64,000 bases of DNA from an uncultured beta proteobacterium. Its GTDB lineage: Bacteria; Pseudomonadota; Gammaproteobacteria; Burkholderiales; Burkholderiaceae_A. The notes under the pieces are model-generated. The model searched no databases. It saw only the letters and a program-made list of their open reading frames with translations, and had not been told where the DNA came from. This document shows, piece by piece, positions 39,101 to 48,545 of the stretch. The DNA is taken from NCBI GenBank assembly GCA_902625535.1, contig CACOBT010000006.1, positions 54,497 to 118,496 of the forward strand. The letters run 5' to 3'. A program made the translations under genes and the position numbers. Position 1 is the first letter of the stretch; each line of letters starts with the position of its first letter.

Positions 39101-39418
39101 TTACCTAATTCTTTTTAATCCTCGATAACTTTCCTCTTTTGAAAGTTTATACATAACATCAATAGTTTTTTCCAGTCCTTCTTCACTTCCTGCAAAAGAA
39201 TTTAATGCTTCATATTTTCTGCGTGTTTCTTTTTTTAACTCAGAAACTAAAAAATAATGATTTGAATTTTCATAAAGTTTCGCAAGATAAAAATAATCAG
39301 TGCCTTTTAAGAATACGGCGAATACCTTTAATGTTTTTTTGTTTACTTTAATGTATTCTCCGAGGTCGATACATTCATCTTTGATTGGTTTGCTTCGGGC
39401 ATTATCACATCTTCTCAT
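39101..39418 (-). CDS. Unrecognised small protein
   Basis: A 105-residue, lysine- and glutamate-rich protein from the ATG at 39418 (a TTG at 39421 has better spacing from the GGAG site and is an alternative). The middle part (KVFAVFLKGTDYFYLAKLYE) could form beta strands and the second half is helical (SELKKETRRKYEALN). No signal peptide, membrane segment or known motif is seen. The start overlaps the stop of an upstream fragment (TGATG), and a frameshifted small frame follows 5 bases downstream, suggesting a decayed operon of small accessory genes near the methyltransferase. Confidence 0.5.
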   Translation of the reverse strand: MRRCDNARSKPIKDECIDLGEYIKVNKKTLKVFAVFLKGTDYFYLAKLYENSNHYFLVSELKKETRRKYEALNSFAGSEEGLEKTIDVMYKLSKEESYRGLKRIR

Positions 39419-39554
39419 CAATTGCCAAACTCCTTCTCTAACTCAGTTAGTTTTATTTCACTCTTTCTAACGTTTTTAATTTTTCTTCTCCTTCATTCAT
39501 TCTTTTTATGACGTAGTATAATGATCTAACGGATTCATTCCACTTTTTTCTCCG
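39418..39554 (-). pseudogene. Frameshifted helical ORF remnant upstream of the small gene
   Basis: One minus-strand frame is open from 39554 to a stop at 39453-39455 and codes WNESVRSLYYVIKRMNEG and EEKLKTLERVK. The adjacent frame then carries SEIKLTELEKEFGN to a stop at 39418-39420 that overlaps the next ATG. Joined by a one-base correction near 39460 they would give one charged, probably coiled-coil protein. No start codon is seen before the Trp codon. From here to glmS (39555-39738) I see nothing further. Confidence 0.3.
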
Positions 39555-39738
39555 TTAAGTTTTTATTTTGTGTTTGTTTAATATTGAACAAATTGTTCAG
39601 TAGCTGATCTTTAACTCTTCGTTATAATATTTTATAGTTTCGCATAGATCTACTTTTCTTTTTGATAAAGTCTATTATTACGTTTTACTTTTTCTGCAAA
39701 TTTCAAAGTGATTTTCCGAGAGAAGTAGACACTTTTAT

Positions 39739-41580
39739 CTACTCTACAGTCACACTTTTTGCCAGGTTTCTGGGCTTGTCAACATCATGTCCTTTTGAGT
39801 CTGCCACATGAAACGCCAGTAGTTGCAATGGAATAACATGTAGGATTGGTGATAGAAAACCTGCGTGGTCTCCTAGGCTGATTATTTTTGTACAAGTATC
39901 CTCCTGCAATTCAAATCCATGATCGGCAATTATGAATAATTTACCTCCTCTCGCTTTAACCTCTTCAAGATTATTTTTAAGTTTATGCACGAGATCGTCA
40001 TTCGGAGCAATGGCAATAATAGGCATATTTTCATCAATAAGAGCTAAAGGACCATGCTTTAGTTCTCCAGCAGCATATGCCTCAGCATGGATATAACTAA
40101 TCTCCTTGAGTTTCAGGGCTCCTTCCATAGCGATGGGGTAATGAATGCCTCTTCCCAAAAATAAGACATTTTGCTTATTTTGAAAATATTTAACCCAGTT
40201 TTTGATATTTTGTTCCTCATGGAGTATCGACGCTATCGCATTGGGTAGATGTCTCAATTGTGTCAAAAAATTTCTTTCATCTTGGACGCTTATATGAGAC
40301 TTAGTTTTTGCTAGTGTCAGAGCTAGTATGAAAAGGGATGCGAGTTGTGTTGTGAACGCTTTAGTAGAGGCAACGCCAATTTCAGGTCCAGCTCTTGTGA
40401 TGAAAGAAAGATTACAAATTCGCATAAGAGTGGACTCTTGGACATTGCAAATTCCAAATATCCACTCTAATCCCAAATTTCTGGCTAGGTTTAAGGCAGC
40501 AAGGGTATCTGCTGTTTCCCCCGATTGGGATATCCCGATCATAAGAGTTTTGTTCTTGATTACACTTTTGCGATATCGAAATTCGCTCGCAATTTCAACC
40601 GATACCGGAATTTTTGCCAATTCCTCAATCCAGTATTTTGCAACTAATCCGGCATGATAGCTCGTACCACACGCGATAATAATAATCTGTTCGACTTGCC
40701 CAAATACCCTTTTTGCAATATCACCGAATAAGCCAGCAGTTAAAGAATTCTCATCCAAAAAGTTTTCTAAGGTCATAGCAACCGCATTTGGTTGTTCATG
40801 AATCTCTTTTTGCATGAAGCTTTGATATTTACCGCGGGAAACACTATCGTTATTTACATCCAGCATAGTAATCTTGCGATCAACTTTATTAAAAGCATTG
40901 TTATAGATACTAAACTCTGTTCCTTCCAGACAGACTATATCTGATTCCTCTAAAAATACAATTTGGTTCAAAATACCAGATAACGAGTTTGGGTCCGATG
41001 ATAAAAAGACCTGCTTATTTTCCTCATCAACACCTAGTACAAGAGAAGAGGCCTTTTTAGTTCCCAGTATTGTATTAGGGTCCTTATCACAAATGGCAAC
41101 CAAAGCGTAAGCACCTACTATTTTTTCTCTCACAGTTTGTAACGCATGGATTATAGACGAACTTTTTTTCCTTTCTGCGTGTAGAAGATGAGCAAGAACT
41201 TCAGAATCAGTTTGAGACTCAAACCTATATCCTTGTTTAATCAGCAATACTTTAAGTTCTTTGTAGTTTTCTATTATTCCATTATGGATCACACAAACTG
41301 AAAAACCATCTCTGGTAGATAAGTGAGGATGGGCATTCGACTCGTTTACCATTCCGTGGGTAGCCCATCTGGTATGAGCAATCCCAATGTTAGAATATTT
41401 AGAACCAACAATCTTTTCTAGTTCAGAAACTTTCCCAACCGACCTATATCTTTCAATCCTGTGGTTTTCAAAACAAGCGATCCCTGCAGAATCGTAACCC
41501 CTATATTCTAATTTTTTTAGACAGTTAATTAAATCATGTACGACGTTCTCTTTCTTAATCCCCGCAATAATTCCGCACAT
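39739..41580 (-). CDS. glmS: Glutamine-fructose-6-phosphate aminotransferase
   Basis: GlmS makes glucosamine 6-phosphate, the entry to peptidoglycan and LPS amino sugars. The 613-residue protein has the N-terminal glutaminase with nucleophile Cys2 (MCGIIAG), TRWATHG and two sugar-isomerase domains (IIACGTSYHAGL, GISQSGETADTL, GELKHGPLALI) ending in KSVTVE. glmU lies 3 bases upstream, so both UDP-GlcNAc pathway genes share a transcript. Confidence 0.97.
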   Translation of the reverse strand: MCGIIAGIKKENVVHDLINCLKKLEYRGYDSAGIACFENHRIERYRSVGKVSELEKIVGSKYSNIGIAHTRWATHGMVNESNAHPHLSTRDGFSVCVIHNGIIENYKELKVLLIKQGYRFESQTDSEVLAHLLHAERKKSSSIIHALQTVREKIVGAYALVAICDKDPNTILGTKKASSLVLGVDEENKQVFLSSDPNSLSGILNQIVFLEESDIVCLEGTEFSIYNNAFNKVDRKITMLDVNNDSVSRGKYQSFMQKEIHEQPNAVAMTLENFLDENSLTAGLFGDIAKRVFGQVEQIIIIACGTSYHAGLVAKYWIEELAKIPVSVEIASEFRYRKSVIKNKTLMIGISQSGETADTLAALNLARNLGLEWIFGICNVQESTLMRICNLSFITRAGPEIGVASTKAFTTQLASLFILALTLAKTKSHISVQDERNFLTQLRHLPNAIASILHEEQNIKNWVKYFQNKQNVLFLGRGIHYPIAMEGALKLKEISYIHAEAYAAGELKHGPLALIDENMPIIAIAPNDDLVHKLKNNLEEVKARGGKLFIIADHGFELQEDTCTKIISLGDHAGFLSPILHVIPLQLLAFHVADSKGHDVDKPRNLAKSVTVE

Positions 41581-41583
41581 AGT

Positions 41584-42948
41584 CTAATTTTTCTTCCAAT
41601 TTTTTATAGTGGTTTGTTTCGCTCTCCCAACATTTAAACTTTTGGCCGGAGCATCAATTGTTATACAGCTACCAGCTCCAATCGTCGCACCTTTCTTGAT
41701 TTTTATTGGAGCTACTAAGCTAGTATTTGATCCTACGAAAACGTCATCCTCAATCTTGGTTTTATGTTTTTTTTGTCCATCATAATTACAGGTTATGGCG
41801 CCAGCACCGATATTCACGTTTTTTCCGATTTCTGCGTCTCCAATATAAGAAAGGTGACTAGCTTTGGTACCCGTTTTAATAGTGCTGTTTTTAATTTCGA
41901 CAAAATTACCAATACGACACTGCTCTCCTACTAATACGCCGTTCCTTAATCTCGCGAAGGGACCAACAATACTATTTTTCTTTATATGACTCTCTTCAAT
42001 ATAACTATAAGGTTCAATACAGACGTTATCCCCAATAACCACATTCCTGAGAATGCTATATGCTCCAATTTTTACATTTTTTCCTAAATTAATCTCTCCC
42101 TCAAAAATACATCCTGCGTCAACAGTGACGTTCGTTTTAAATTTAATATCGCCTCTTAGAGTAAAATTATCTGGATTTTTTATTTGCAATCCTTTGTTCA
42201 AACAAAGCAGTATCTTTTTTTTTATTAAAATTCTTTCAGCTTCTAATTTCTGCTTCGTAGTATTAACTCCTAGAATTTCATCGGCGTCTTTTAGTTCATA
42301 AGAGTTAAGGTTCAGTTTTTTTTCCGCAGCTTTTTCTACCAGATCAGTGAGATAAAACTCACTCTGCTGGTTATCCTGCTGTATTTCGGAGATTGTATGT
42401 TTTAGAAATTTTGTTCTTATAATCATAGGACCTGCATATATTTCCATTATTCTCTTTTCTTTTACGGATGCATCTGTTTCTTCCCTTATCGCAAGGATCT
42501 CTTTTTTTTCGCCCCGTATAACTCTTCCGTAACCCTTTGGATTTTTTAACTTTGTAGTCAGGATACTAATAGCTTCACCGGTTTTAAAACGATTTATGAA
42601 ATTAGTAAGGGACTTTTTGGTCAACAGAGGTACATCACCAAATAAAATTAATGTCGGCGCAGAATCTTTAATGACAGGTAATGCTGACTTTATCGCATCA
42701 CCTGTTCCTAATGCCCTTCTCTGAACTACGAATTTCGGCTTACGTTTTTGGTTGTTGGATTGGATGATGGTATTTTTAATTTCTGAGCTATTTGGCGGAA
42801 CCACAACAATAATTCTCGAGTCTTCAAAACACTGAATAGCATCGAGAACGTAGCATATCATGGGTTTACCACAGATTTGGTGGAGTACTTTGGGGAAATG
42901 ACTTTTCATTCGCCTTCCTATGCCGGCCGCCAGGATAACTACATTCAT
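41584..42948 (-). CDS. glmU: Bifunctional UDP-GlcNAc pyrophosphorylase/GlcN-1-P acetyltransferase
   Basis: A 454-residue enzyme for the last two steps to UDP-N-acetylglucosamine. The N-terminal nucleotidyltransferase motif LAAGIGRRMKSHFPKVLH is complete, and the C-terminal half is a left-handed beta-helix of hexapeptide repeats with the acetyltransferase segment NYDGQKKHKT. The ATG overlaps the stop of the symporter gene (ATGA, 42945-42948). glmS follows after 3 bases. Confidence 0.97.
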   Translation of the reverse strand: MNVVILAAGIGRRMKSHFPKVLHQICGKPMICYVLDAIQCFEDSRIIVVVPPNSSEIKNTIIQSNNQKRKPKFVVQRRALGTGDAIKSALPVIKDSAPTLILFGDVPLLTKKSLTNFINRFKTGEAISILTTKLKNPKGYGRVIRGEKKEILAIREETDASVKEKRIMEIYAGPMIIRTKFLKHTISEIQQDNQQSEFYLTDLVEKAAEKKLNLNSYELKDADEILGVNTTKQKLEAERILIKKKILLCLNKGLQIKNPDNFTLRGDIKFKTNVTVDAGCIFEGEINLGKNVKIGAYSILRNVVIGDNVCIEPYSYIEESHIKKNSIVGPFARLRNGVLVGEQCRIGNFVEIKNSTIKTGTKASHLSYIGDAEIGKNVNIGAGAITCNYDGQKKHKTKIEDDVFVGSNTSLVAPIKIKKGATIGAGSCITIDAPAKSLNVGRAKQTTIKNWKKN

Positions 42949-44357
42949 CTCTTTAAGCCTAGCTTAGGAATAGATAGAGAGCCTAAAACCATTCCAATGA
43001 TACTAAATAGCAGACCTATTATTTGGGGCTCTATGGGTAAGTCTAATTCAAGTATCTCAAGAGCTAACCACGATGTTATTCCTAGCAGAATTGCTAACAT
43101 GGCACCAGAACTATTTGCCCGTTTCCAAAATAAGCCGGCTACAAGTGGTACAAATGCACCTGCAAGCGTTACCCTGTAGGCATTTTCTACCATAGTGTGG
43201 ATTGTATCATTTGAGGAAATTGAGTACAGACAAACTATCGTTATGAAAACAAATAGCGTTAATCGAGTTGCCAAAACAAGTTGATTTTTCTCAAGCTTTT
43301 TACCAAAATATTGTATGACATTTTGAGTAAATAGCACTGACGGCGCTAACAAAGTTCCCGAAGCAGTACTCAGTATCACGGAAATAAGTGATCCGAAGAA
43401 AATAATCTGCAACCAAATGGATGTATGATTTAAGATCAAGTTTGGGAGTACAAGCTGGGAATCAATTTCCATCAGTTTAGAGGTTTCTGTTGGGTCGATA
43501 ATAAAAGCAGTATATGCTAAAACAAGAGGAACTGAAGCAAATATTAAATAAAATAAACCACCGAATGTAGTTGCGATAGAAGCAATTCCGGCGCTCTGAG
43601 CTGCGTTTGCCCGCTGGAAAACATCTTGTTGTGGGATAGAACCTAAGGCCATCGTTAGAAATGCGGCGATCCAAAATAAAAACTCAAATGAATCGATAGC
43701 TGGTAAAAAAAGAAGCTTACCGTCAATATTCGCCCTGCTGATTACGGAAGCAATACCCCCTGCTAGACTGGTTGTTTCCGCTAGGGCAAAAGTTAAACCG
43801 ATGACAATTACTACCATTTGCAGAAAGGTTGTAACAGCTATAGACCACATTCCACCGACTACTGTATAACCAAGAACAATAGTGGCACTTAAGAGGATAC
43901 CATTGTTATTGGAGATGCCATCGTTTGATAGAACAGAAAAAACTAGGCCTAATGCTGTTATTTGTGCGCTAATCCATCCGAGATAGGAAATGATAATAAG
44001 TACCGATATAATAAGTTCAATATGCCTGTTATATTTTTTACGGAAAAAATCACCCAATGTCAGTAAATTCATGCTGTAGAGCTTTTTTGCAAAAAATAAA
44101 CCAAATATAATTAGGCAGGCAGCCGCTCCGAATGGGTCGGAGGCTAACCCAATAAGACCCTCCTCCAAAAAAGTTGCGGAGATACCAAGTACCGTTTCAG
44201 CTCCAAACCACGTTGCGAAAACCATAGCAAAAATTATAAAAAATGGGAGATTTCTTCCAGCTCTAATGAAATCATCTGCAGTTTTTGTTCTTTTTGAAAA
44301 ATATAGTCCTAATAAAATTGAAACGAGAATATACAGAAAAATGAATTTAAGCACCAT
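42945..44357 (-). CDS. Sodium/solute symporter (SSS family), substrate unknown
   Basis: A 470-residue membrane protein with about 13 hydrophobic helices. [18 protein letters not shown] near the N-terminus and [14 protein letters not shown], the SSS core, identify the sodium/solute symporter family. The substrate cannot be deduced. Its coupling to ubiB (11-base overlap) and glmU (4-base overlap) places it inside a ubiB-SSS-glmU-glmS run; this placement does not by itself reveal function. Confidence 0.88.
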   Translation of the reverse strand: MVLKFIFLYILVSILLGLYFSKRTKTADDFIRAGRNLPFFIIFAMVFATWFGAETVLGISATFLEEGLIGLASDPFGAAACLIIFGLFFAKKLYSMNLLTLGDFFRKKYNRHIELIISVLIIISYLGWISAQITALGLVFSVLSNDGISNNNGILLSATIVLGYTVVGGMWSIAVTTFLQMVVIVIGLTFALAETTSLAGGIASVISRANIDGKLLFLPAIDSFEFLFWIAAFLTMALGSIPQQDVFQRANAAQSAGIASIATTFGGLFYLIFASVPLVLAYTAFIIDPTETSKLMEIDSQLVLPNLILNHTSIWLQIIFFGSLISVILSTASGTLLAPSVLFTQNVIQYFGKKLEKNQLVLATRLTLFVFITIVCLYSISSNDTIHTMVENAYRVTLAGAFVPLVAGLFWKRANSSGAMLAILLGITSWLALEILELDLPIEPQIIGLLFSIIGMVLGSLSIPKLGLKR

Positions 44358-45915
44358 AGTTTAAAAAAATAATTAAGATAATGAAAATAAGGATGATAAC
44401 GACATAAAAAATAATACTTGTTTTAATCCAATACTTTAAGTTCTTTCGCAGTTCTGTTATTTCGAAAATTTTTTCTTTTTCGAGCTGATTGTATTTTCTA
44501 AGTTGGTCGACTAAATCGAACCCTAATCTAGGAATTCTAGGCAATTCTGAAGCCCAGTTCTCTGATTCTTTTAAAATTTGATTTTTAAAGGCAGAAAATC
44601 CAATTTGTTCGCTCATCCAGCGTTCTAAGAATGGTTTTGCTGTCACCCATAGATCTAACTCTGGATTGAGTTGCCTTCCGAGACCTTCTATGTTTAAAAG
44701 AGTTTTTTGAAGCAGTACTAATTGAGGTTGTATTATGACATTAAACTTTTTCGATGCTTGAAAAAGTCTGAGCAAAACTTGCCCAAGAGAAATTTCTTTT
44801 AATGGCTTATCGAAGTAAGGTTCGCAAACAGTTCTTATGGCTGATTCCAGTGATTCTACTCTAGTATCTGCAGGAACCCATCCGGAGTCTATGTGCAACT
44901 GTGCTACCCTTCTGTAATCTCTCCTAAAAAAGGCTAAAAAATTCCTAGCTAAATAATTTTTATCATAATCTGTCAAACTCCCTACTATGCCGAAGTCCAA
45001 AGCAATATATTTTCCGAAATAAGCACCTTGTTTTCCAATTAAAATATTACCAGGATGCATATCGGCATGAAAAAAACCGTCTCTAAAAACTTGAGTAAAA
45101 AATATTTCAACTCCGTCATGAGATAGCTGAACTAAATCAATTTTGAATTCTTTTAATAAACTAATTTGATTTATTGGAATACCCTCTACTCGCTCCATTA
45201 CGATTACGTCTGATGTGCAAAATTCCCACATCATCTCTGGTATTTTTAAAATAGAACTATTCGTAAAATTTCTTTTTATTTTTGATGCGTTACCTGCCTC
45301 GTACAACAGATCCACTTCATCATGGAGATAGTTGTCAAACTCTGAAACAACTTCGGTCGGTTTTAAACGTTCTGCCCCTGGAACAAGAGCCCTAATTACT
45401 TTTGCAAACAGATACAGTAATTTTAAATCACGTTCAATATCTATTAGTACATTCGGTCTTAGGACTTTTACTGCAACTGGTTTGGAATCTCGTTTCAGTT
45501 TTGCGAAATGTACCTGAGCAACCGATGCACTAGCGACAGGCTCCATGGAGAATTCGCAAAATACATCAGATATTTTTCGTTTTAAAGACTCTTCAATAAT
45601 TGATACTGAAATAGTTCCTGGGAAAGGCTTCACTCTATCTTGAAGTAATGTCAATTCATCTGCTAGCTCATCGTAGAGAATATCTCTTCTAGTGGAAAGC
45701 AGTTGTCCAAATTTAACAAAAAGAGGACCCAATGTCTCTAGTGCAATTCTCAGTCGTTTTTCTTTTGAAAAATTTTTGTATTTCTTTCTACCTAACGCAT
45801 TAACAACTGGTATAAATATCTTTATAAAATATGGTGTATTTACCCCTAGGAACTCAGCCAGTCTGTAGCTCCTAAATATGAACAATATTTTAAATAATCT
45901 AAAAATATTTGACAT
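44347..45915 (-). CDS. ubiB: UbiB, ABC1/ADCK atypical kinase of ubiquinone biosynthesis
   Basis: A 522-residue membrane-anchored atypical kinase/ATPase needed for ubiquinone synthesis. Visible landmarks: the KxGQ motif ([13 protein letters not shown]), the alanine-rich nucleotide loop [14 protein letters not shown], the VKVLRPN lysine, the HADMHPGN catalytic loop and the ALDFGIVG metal-binding loop. The C-terminal hydrophobic segment (residues about 498-518) is the membrane anchor typical of UbiB. Confidence 0.94.
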   Translation of the reverse strand: MSNIFRLFKILFIFRSYRLAEFLGVNTPYFIKIFIPVVNALGRKKYKNFSKEKRLRIALETLGPLFVKFGQLLSTRRDILYDELADELTLLQDRVKPFPGTISVSIIEESLKRKISDVFCEFSMEPVASASVAQVHFAKLKRDSKPVAVKVLRPNVLIDIERDLKLLYLFAKVIRALVPGAERLKPTEVVSEFDNYLHDEVDLLYEAGNASKIKRNFTNSSILKIPEMMWEFCTSDVIVMERVEGIPINQISLLKEFKIDLVQLSHDGVEIFFTQVFRDGFFHADMHPGNILIGKQGAYFGKYIALDFGIVGSLTDYDKNYLARNFLAFFRRDYRRVAQLHIDSGWVPADTRVESLESAIRTVCEPYFDKPLKEISLGQVLLRLFQASKKFNVIIQPQLVLLQKTLLNIEGLGRQLNPELDLWVTAKPFLERWMSEQIGFSAFKNQILKESENWASELPRIPRLGFDLVDQLRKYNQLEKEKIFEITELRKNLKYWIKTSIIFYVVIILIFIILIIFLNYGA

Positions 45916-46159
45916 AGATCAAATTGAATTTCTGAAGTTAAAAACGTTTTGCGGAAGAATGGAACAGAAAATTAATAAAGAAAGTACCATTGATCCTTAG
46001 AATTTTTTTTATTTACCTTATAAACAGATTTTGCAGAAAATCATTTTTATTTTGCCGGACATAATAATATACATTTTCTTAAATAATAATCCACAAGTTA
46101 CTGGCGCAGATTAATTGCTCCTTTTACCCTCTTTACTTCCAGACAATTTTTTAATGACC

Positions 46160-46546
46160 TCATGTCCAGGAGATAATTTCAATTCCGACGGCGTCGCAGT
46201 TTTCGTATGCATCCTTTTTAGCAATTTTAACCTTTGTCGCTGTGACATTCTTTTGACTTGTACAAAACTTCGATATCTCAGTAATTAAAGTCTCCTGGAG
46301 AGAAAAGTGTTTTTTGTTTACAATGTTTCTAATACCCTCTCTTATAGTGTCATAATCCAAAACCTCACTTATAGAATCTTTTTTTGGTGACGCTGCTGAT
46401 AAAGGGAAATACATTTCGATACATACTACCACTGGTTGCTTTTGAAGAATTTCATGCTGATGAATTCCAATAGAAACTTGGAATTCTAACCGATCAAAGA
46501 ATATGCATAAGTGGTTAGAAAGTTTGGGATGATCTATTAAACTCAT
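46160..46546 (-). CDS. folB: Dihydroneopterin aldolase
   Basis: A 128-residue FolB-like enzyme of folate synthesis. The glutamate-containing GIHQHEILQKQPVVV segment near residue 27, the LDYDTIREGI segment and the catalytic lysine region VKIAKKDAY match the family. Its start overlaps the stop of the SDR gene (TAATG at 46546), supporting a joint pterin role. Confidence 0.88.
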   Translation of the reverse strand: MSLIDHPKLSNHLCIFFDRLEFQVSIGIHQHEILQKQPVVVCIEMYFPLSAASPKKDSISEVLDYDTIREGIRNIVNKKHFSLQETLITEISKFCTSQKNVTATKVKIAKKDAYENCDAVGIEIISWT

Positions 46547-47313
46547 TACACTGTGAACATAACGTCTCTATTGGAGGGAAGTAGATGTTGCCCCCCATCA
46601 ACAATCAGATCAATGCCAGTTATGGCAGGATTAGATTCTAGCCAGACGACAGCGCTTGCAATATCGGCTGGCATGCTAGACCGTCCGAGAGGAGTTTTTT
46701 TGTGGCCTTCTTCAAAATTAGATTTGCTTTGATGTTCAGACCGGAGGGTAATTCCTGGCGAAATTGAAACAACTCTTAGCATTGGAGCCATCTCAACTGC
46801 CATTAATTTCGTTGCCTGATGTAATGCATATTTAGAAAGAGTGTAGGAGAAAAAATCCGGGTTAGGATTGGAAATTTTCTGATCTAAAATGTTTATCACC
46901 AGTGAAGTCTTTGGATCTTTAGTATTATTCAAAACATCAAATAATGCCTTAGTAAGTAATACGGGAGCGAGGCAATTACAACTAAAAGCAGAGATTAACT
47001 TCTCATCTGAAACAGACTTTGGGCAATCATATTGAAACTCAGACGCGTTATTGATCAATAAATCTATTGTACCAAATTCAAATAAAATTTCTTTGAGAAT
47101 ATTTTGGTAGTCTAGTTCTTTTTTTAAAGGAAAATTTGCATGGAGGATTTTTACCTTTACACCCATTTTTAATATTTCTACCTGCAAATCTTTTGCTTCT
47201 TGATGAGATTGATTATAGTGGATAATGATATTCCATCCTCGTGCTGCGAGTTTTTTACACAACTCTTTGCCGATGCGCCTCGCCCCTCCGGTTATAATGC
47301 AGGTTTTATTCAT
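46546..47313 (-). CDS. SDR oxidoreductase, pteridine-reductase (FolM)-like
   Basis: A 255-residue short-chain dehydrogenase. The cofactor loop reads TGGARRIG, the arginine-containing variant typical of NADPH-dependent pteridine reductases/FolM, instead of the TGxxxGxG of most SDRs. NNASEF and the catalytic YTLSKYAL (Tyr-x-x-x-Lys) follow, and the C-terminus ends with the usual GIDLIVDGGQ. Coupling to folB suggests dihydropteridine or dihydrofolate reduction. Confidence 0.85.
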   Translation of the reverse strand: MNKTCIITGGARRIGKELCKKLAARGWNIIIHYNQSHQEAKDLQVEILKMGVKVKILHANFPLKKELDYQNILKEILFEFGTIDLLINNASEFQYDCPKSVSDEKLISAFSCNCLAPVLLTKALFDVLNNTKDPKTSLVINILDQKISNPNPDFFSYTLSKYALHQATKLMAVEMAPMLRVVSISPGITLRSEHQSKSNFEEGHKKTPLGRSSMPADIASAVVWLESNPAITGIDLIVDGGQHLLPSNRDVMFTV

Positions 47314-47348
47314 TGGTTTTAGTTTACATGTAAAATTTTATAAACAAT

Positions 47349-48545
47349 ATGCTTTTACAAAATTTAAAGAATTTTATTAAAAAAAAGGGAGGCTGGATTC
47401 CATTCGACACTTTTATGTTTGAGTGTTTGTATGGTTCCCAAAATAGTTATTATATAAGAAATCATTCTATGTATACTGAGATGCCGTTTGGGAAATCTGG
47501 CGACTTTATTACGTCTTCCTCACTAGGACGGTGGATGGCCAAAGCGTATGCCAACAGTTACGAAAGAGTTTTAAATAAAACTCCTAGGATCGATCAAAAG
47601 GGCTTAAAAATCCGAGAGTATGGTCCGGGGAATGGAGATTTAGCGGCTAAAATTCTCATTGAGCTTTTTGAGCGTGGTAAATTGCCCGAAAAATATGAAT
47701 TAATTGAAATCAGTGAGAGCTTTATGCAGGTTCAAAAAAAAAACATGGCAAGGATCCTCAAAGCACATAATGAGTCTCTTTTAAAAAAAGCAAATGAAAT
47801 ATTGGAATGGAAGCCTGTTAGCGTTAATTGTAAGAAATTTATAACGGACGCCTATCTAAATCCGATTGAAGGACTGATTATTGCCAATGAGATCATCGAC
47901 TCCTTTCCAGTTAAAATTGCACTTTGGTATCCAAATGACGAAATTTCAGAACTGGGTGTGAAAATTAACAATAAGGATGATTTGGAGTTCCAGCAGAATA
48001 TTGCTGAGGAGAAATTGGTGAAAGAAGTACTCCAACGCAAAGGACAGGCAAAAGAGAATGGCCATTTATGGAAAACTCCCAGGATGCTTGATATCTGTTT
48101 ACATACTGAAAGCTGGTTAGCAAGTCTGATGAAAACTTTTAGCGCGGGGGAGCTCATAATTTCCGACTATGGTTTAGAACGTTATGAACTAGATAGCGAT
48201 AATAGAATAGAAAGTAATGTGACAGCCTTCACTAAACACTCTCAGATTCCTAAACTTGTTGACTGTCTAAAGAACGCAGGAAATCAAGATTTAACCTATC
48301 TCATCGATTTTTCGCAATTGACAAAATTTTTTCTTGAGCGTGGTGATTGTCGCTTCAATCTTAAGACACAGACCGCGTGGCTTATTGATTCGGGAGCATT
48401 AAACCAGATCACGCGGGAATACGGATCCGAAAATGATGAGCAAAAAAAAATTGAAGAGCTAGGTAATCTACAAAAATTGATGTCGGATAACGAAATGGGA
48501 CAATCATTTCTTTTTTTTCACGTTTTTAAGAGACAATTCTCGTAA
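47349..48545 (+). CDS. MidA/NDUFAF7-like SAM-dependent methyltransferase (DUF185)
   Basis: A 398-residue member of the DUF185 family. GKSGDFITSSSLGRWM, the SAM loop REYGPGNGDLAAKI, the LIEISESFM strand and IIANEIIDSFPV match the family that includes mitochondrial MidA/NDUFAF7, an arginine methyltransferase for complex I assembly. The bacterial substrate is unknown. It starts 35 bases from the divergent SDR gene and overlaps the convergent cca end by 20 bases. Confidence 0.85.
   Translation: MLLQNLKNFIKKKGGWIPFDTFMFECLYGSQNSYYIRNHSMYTEMPFGKSGDFITSSSLGRWMAKAYANSYERVLNKTPRIDQKGLKIREYGPGNGDLAAKILIELFERGKLPEKYELIEISESFMQVQKKNMARILKAHNESLLKKANEILEWKPVSVNCKKFITDAYLNPIEGLIIANEIIDSFPVKIALWYPNDEISELGVKINNKDDLEFQQNIAEEKLVKEVLQRKGQAKENGHLWKTPRMLDICLHTESWLASLMKTFSAGELIISDYGLERYELDSDNRIESNVTAFTKHSQIPKLVDCLKNAGNQDLTYLIDFSQLTKFFLERGDCRFNLKTQTAWLIDSGALNQITREYGSENDEQKKIEELGNLQKLMSDNEMGQSFLFFHVFKRQFS

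Noticed and set aside
34054..39738. Prophage or integrative element covering the accessory stretch
   Set aside because: No integrase, transposase, tRNA target or direct repeats visible at the borders; xerC at 58.7 kb is the housekeeping recombinase.
39724..39743. Hairpin AGTAGA/TCTACT across the glmS stop codon
   Set aside because: It overlaps the stop codon and no U-tract follows on the glmS strand.
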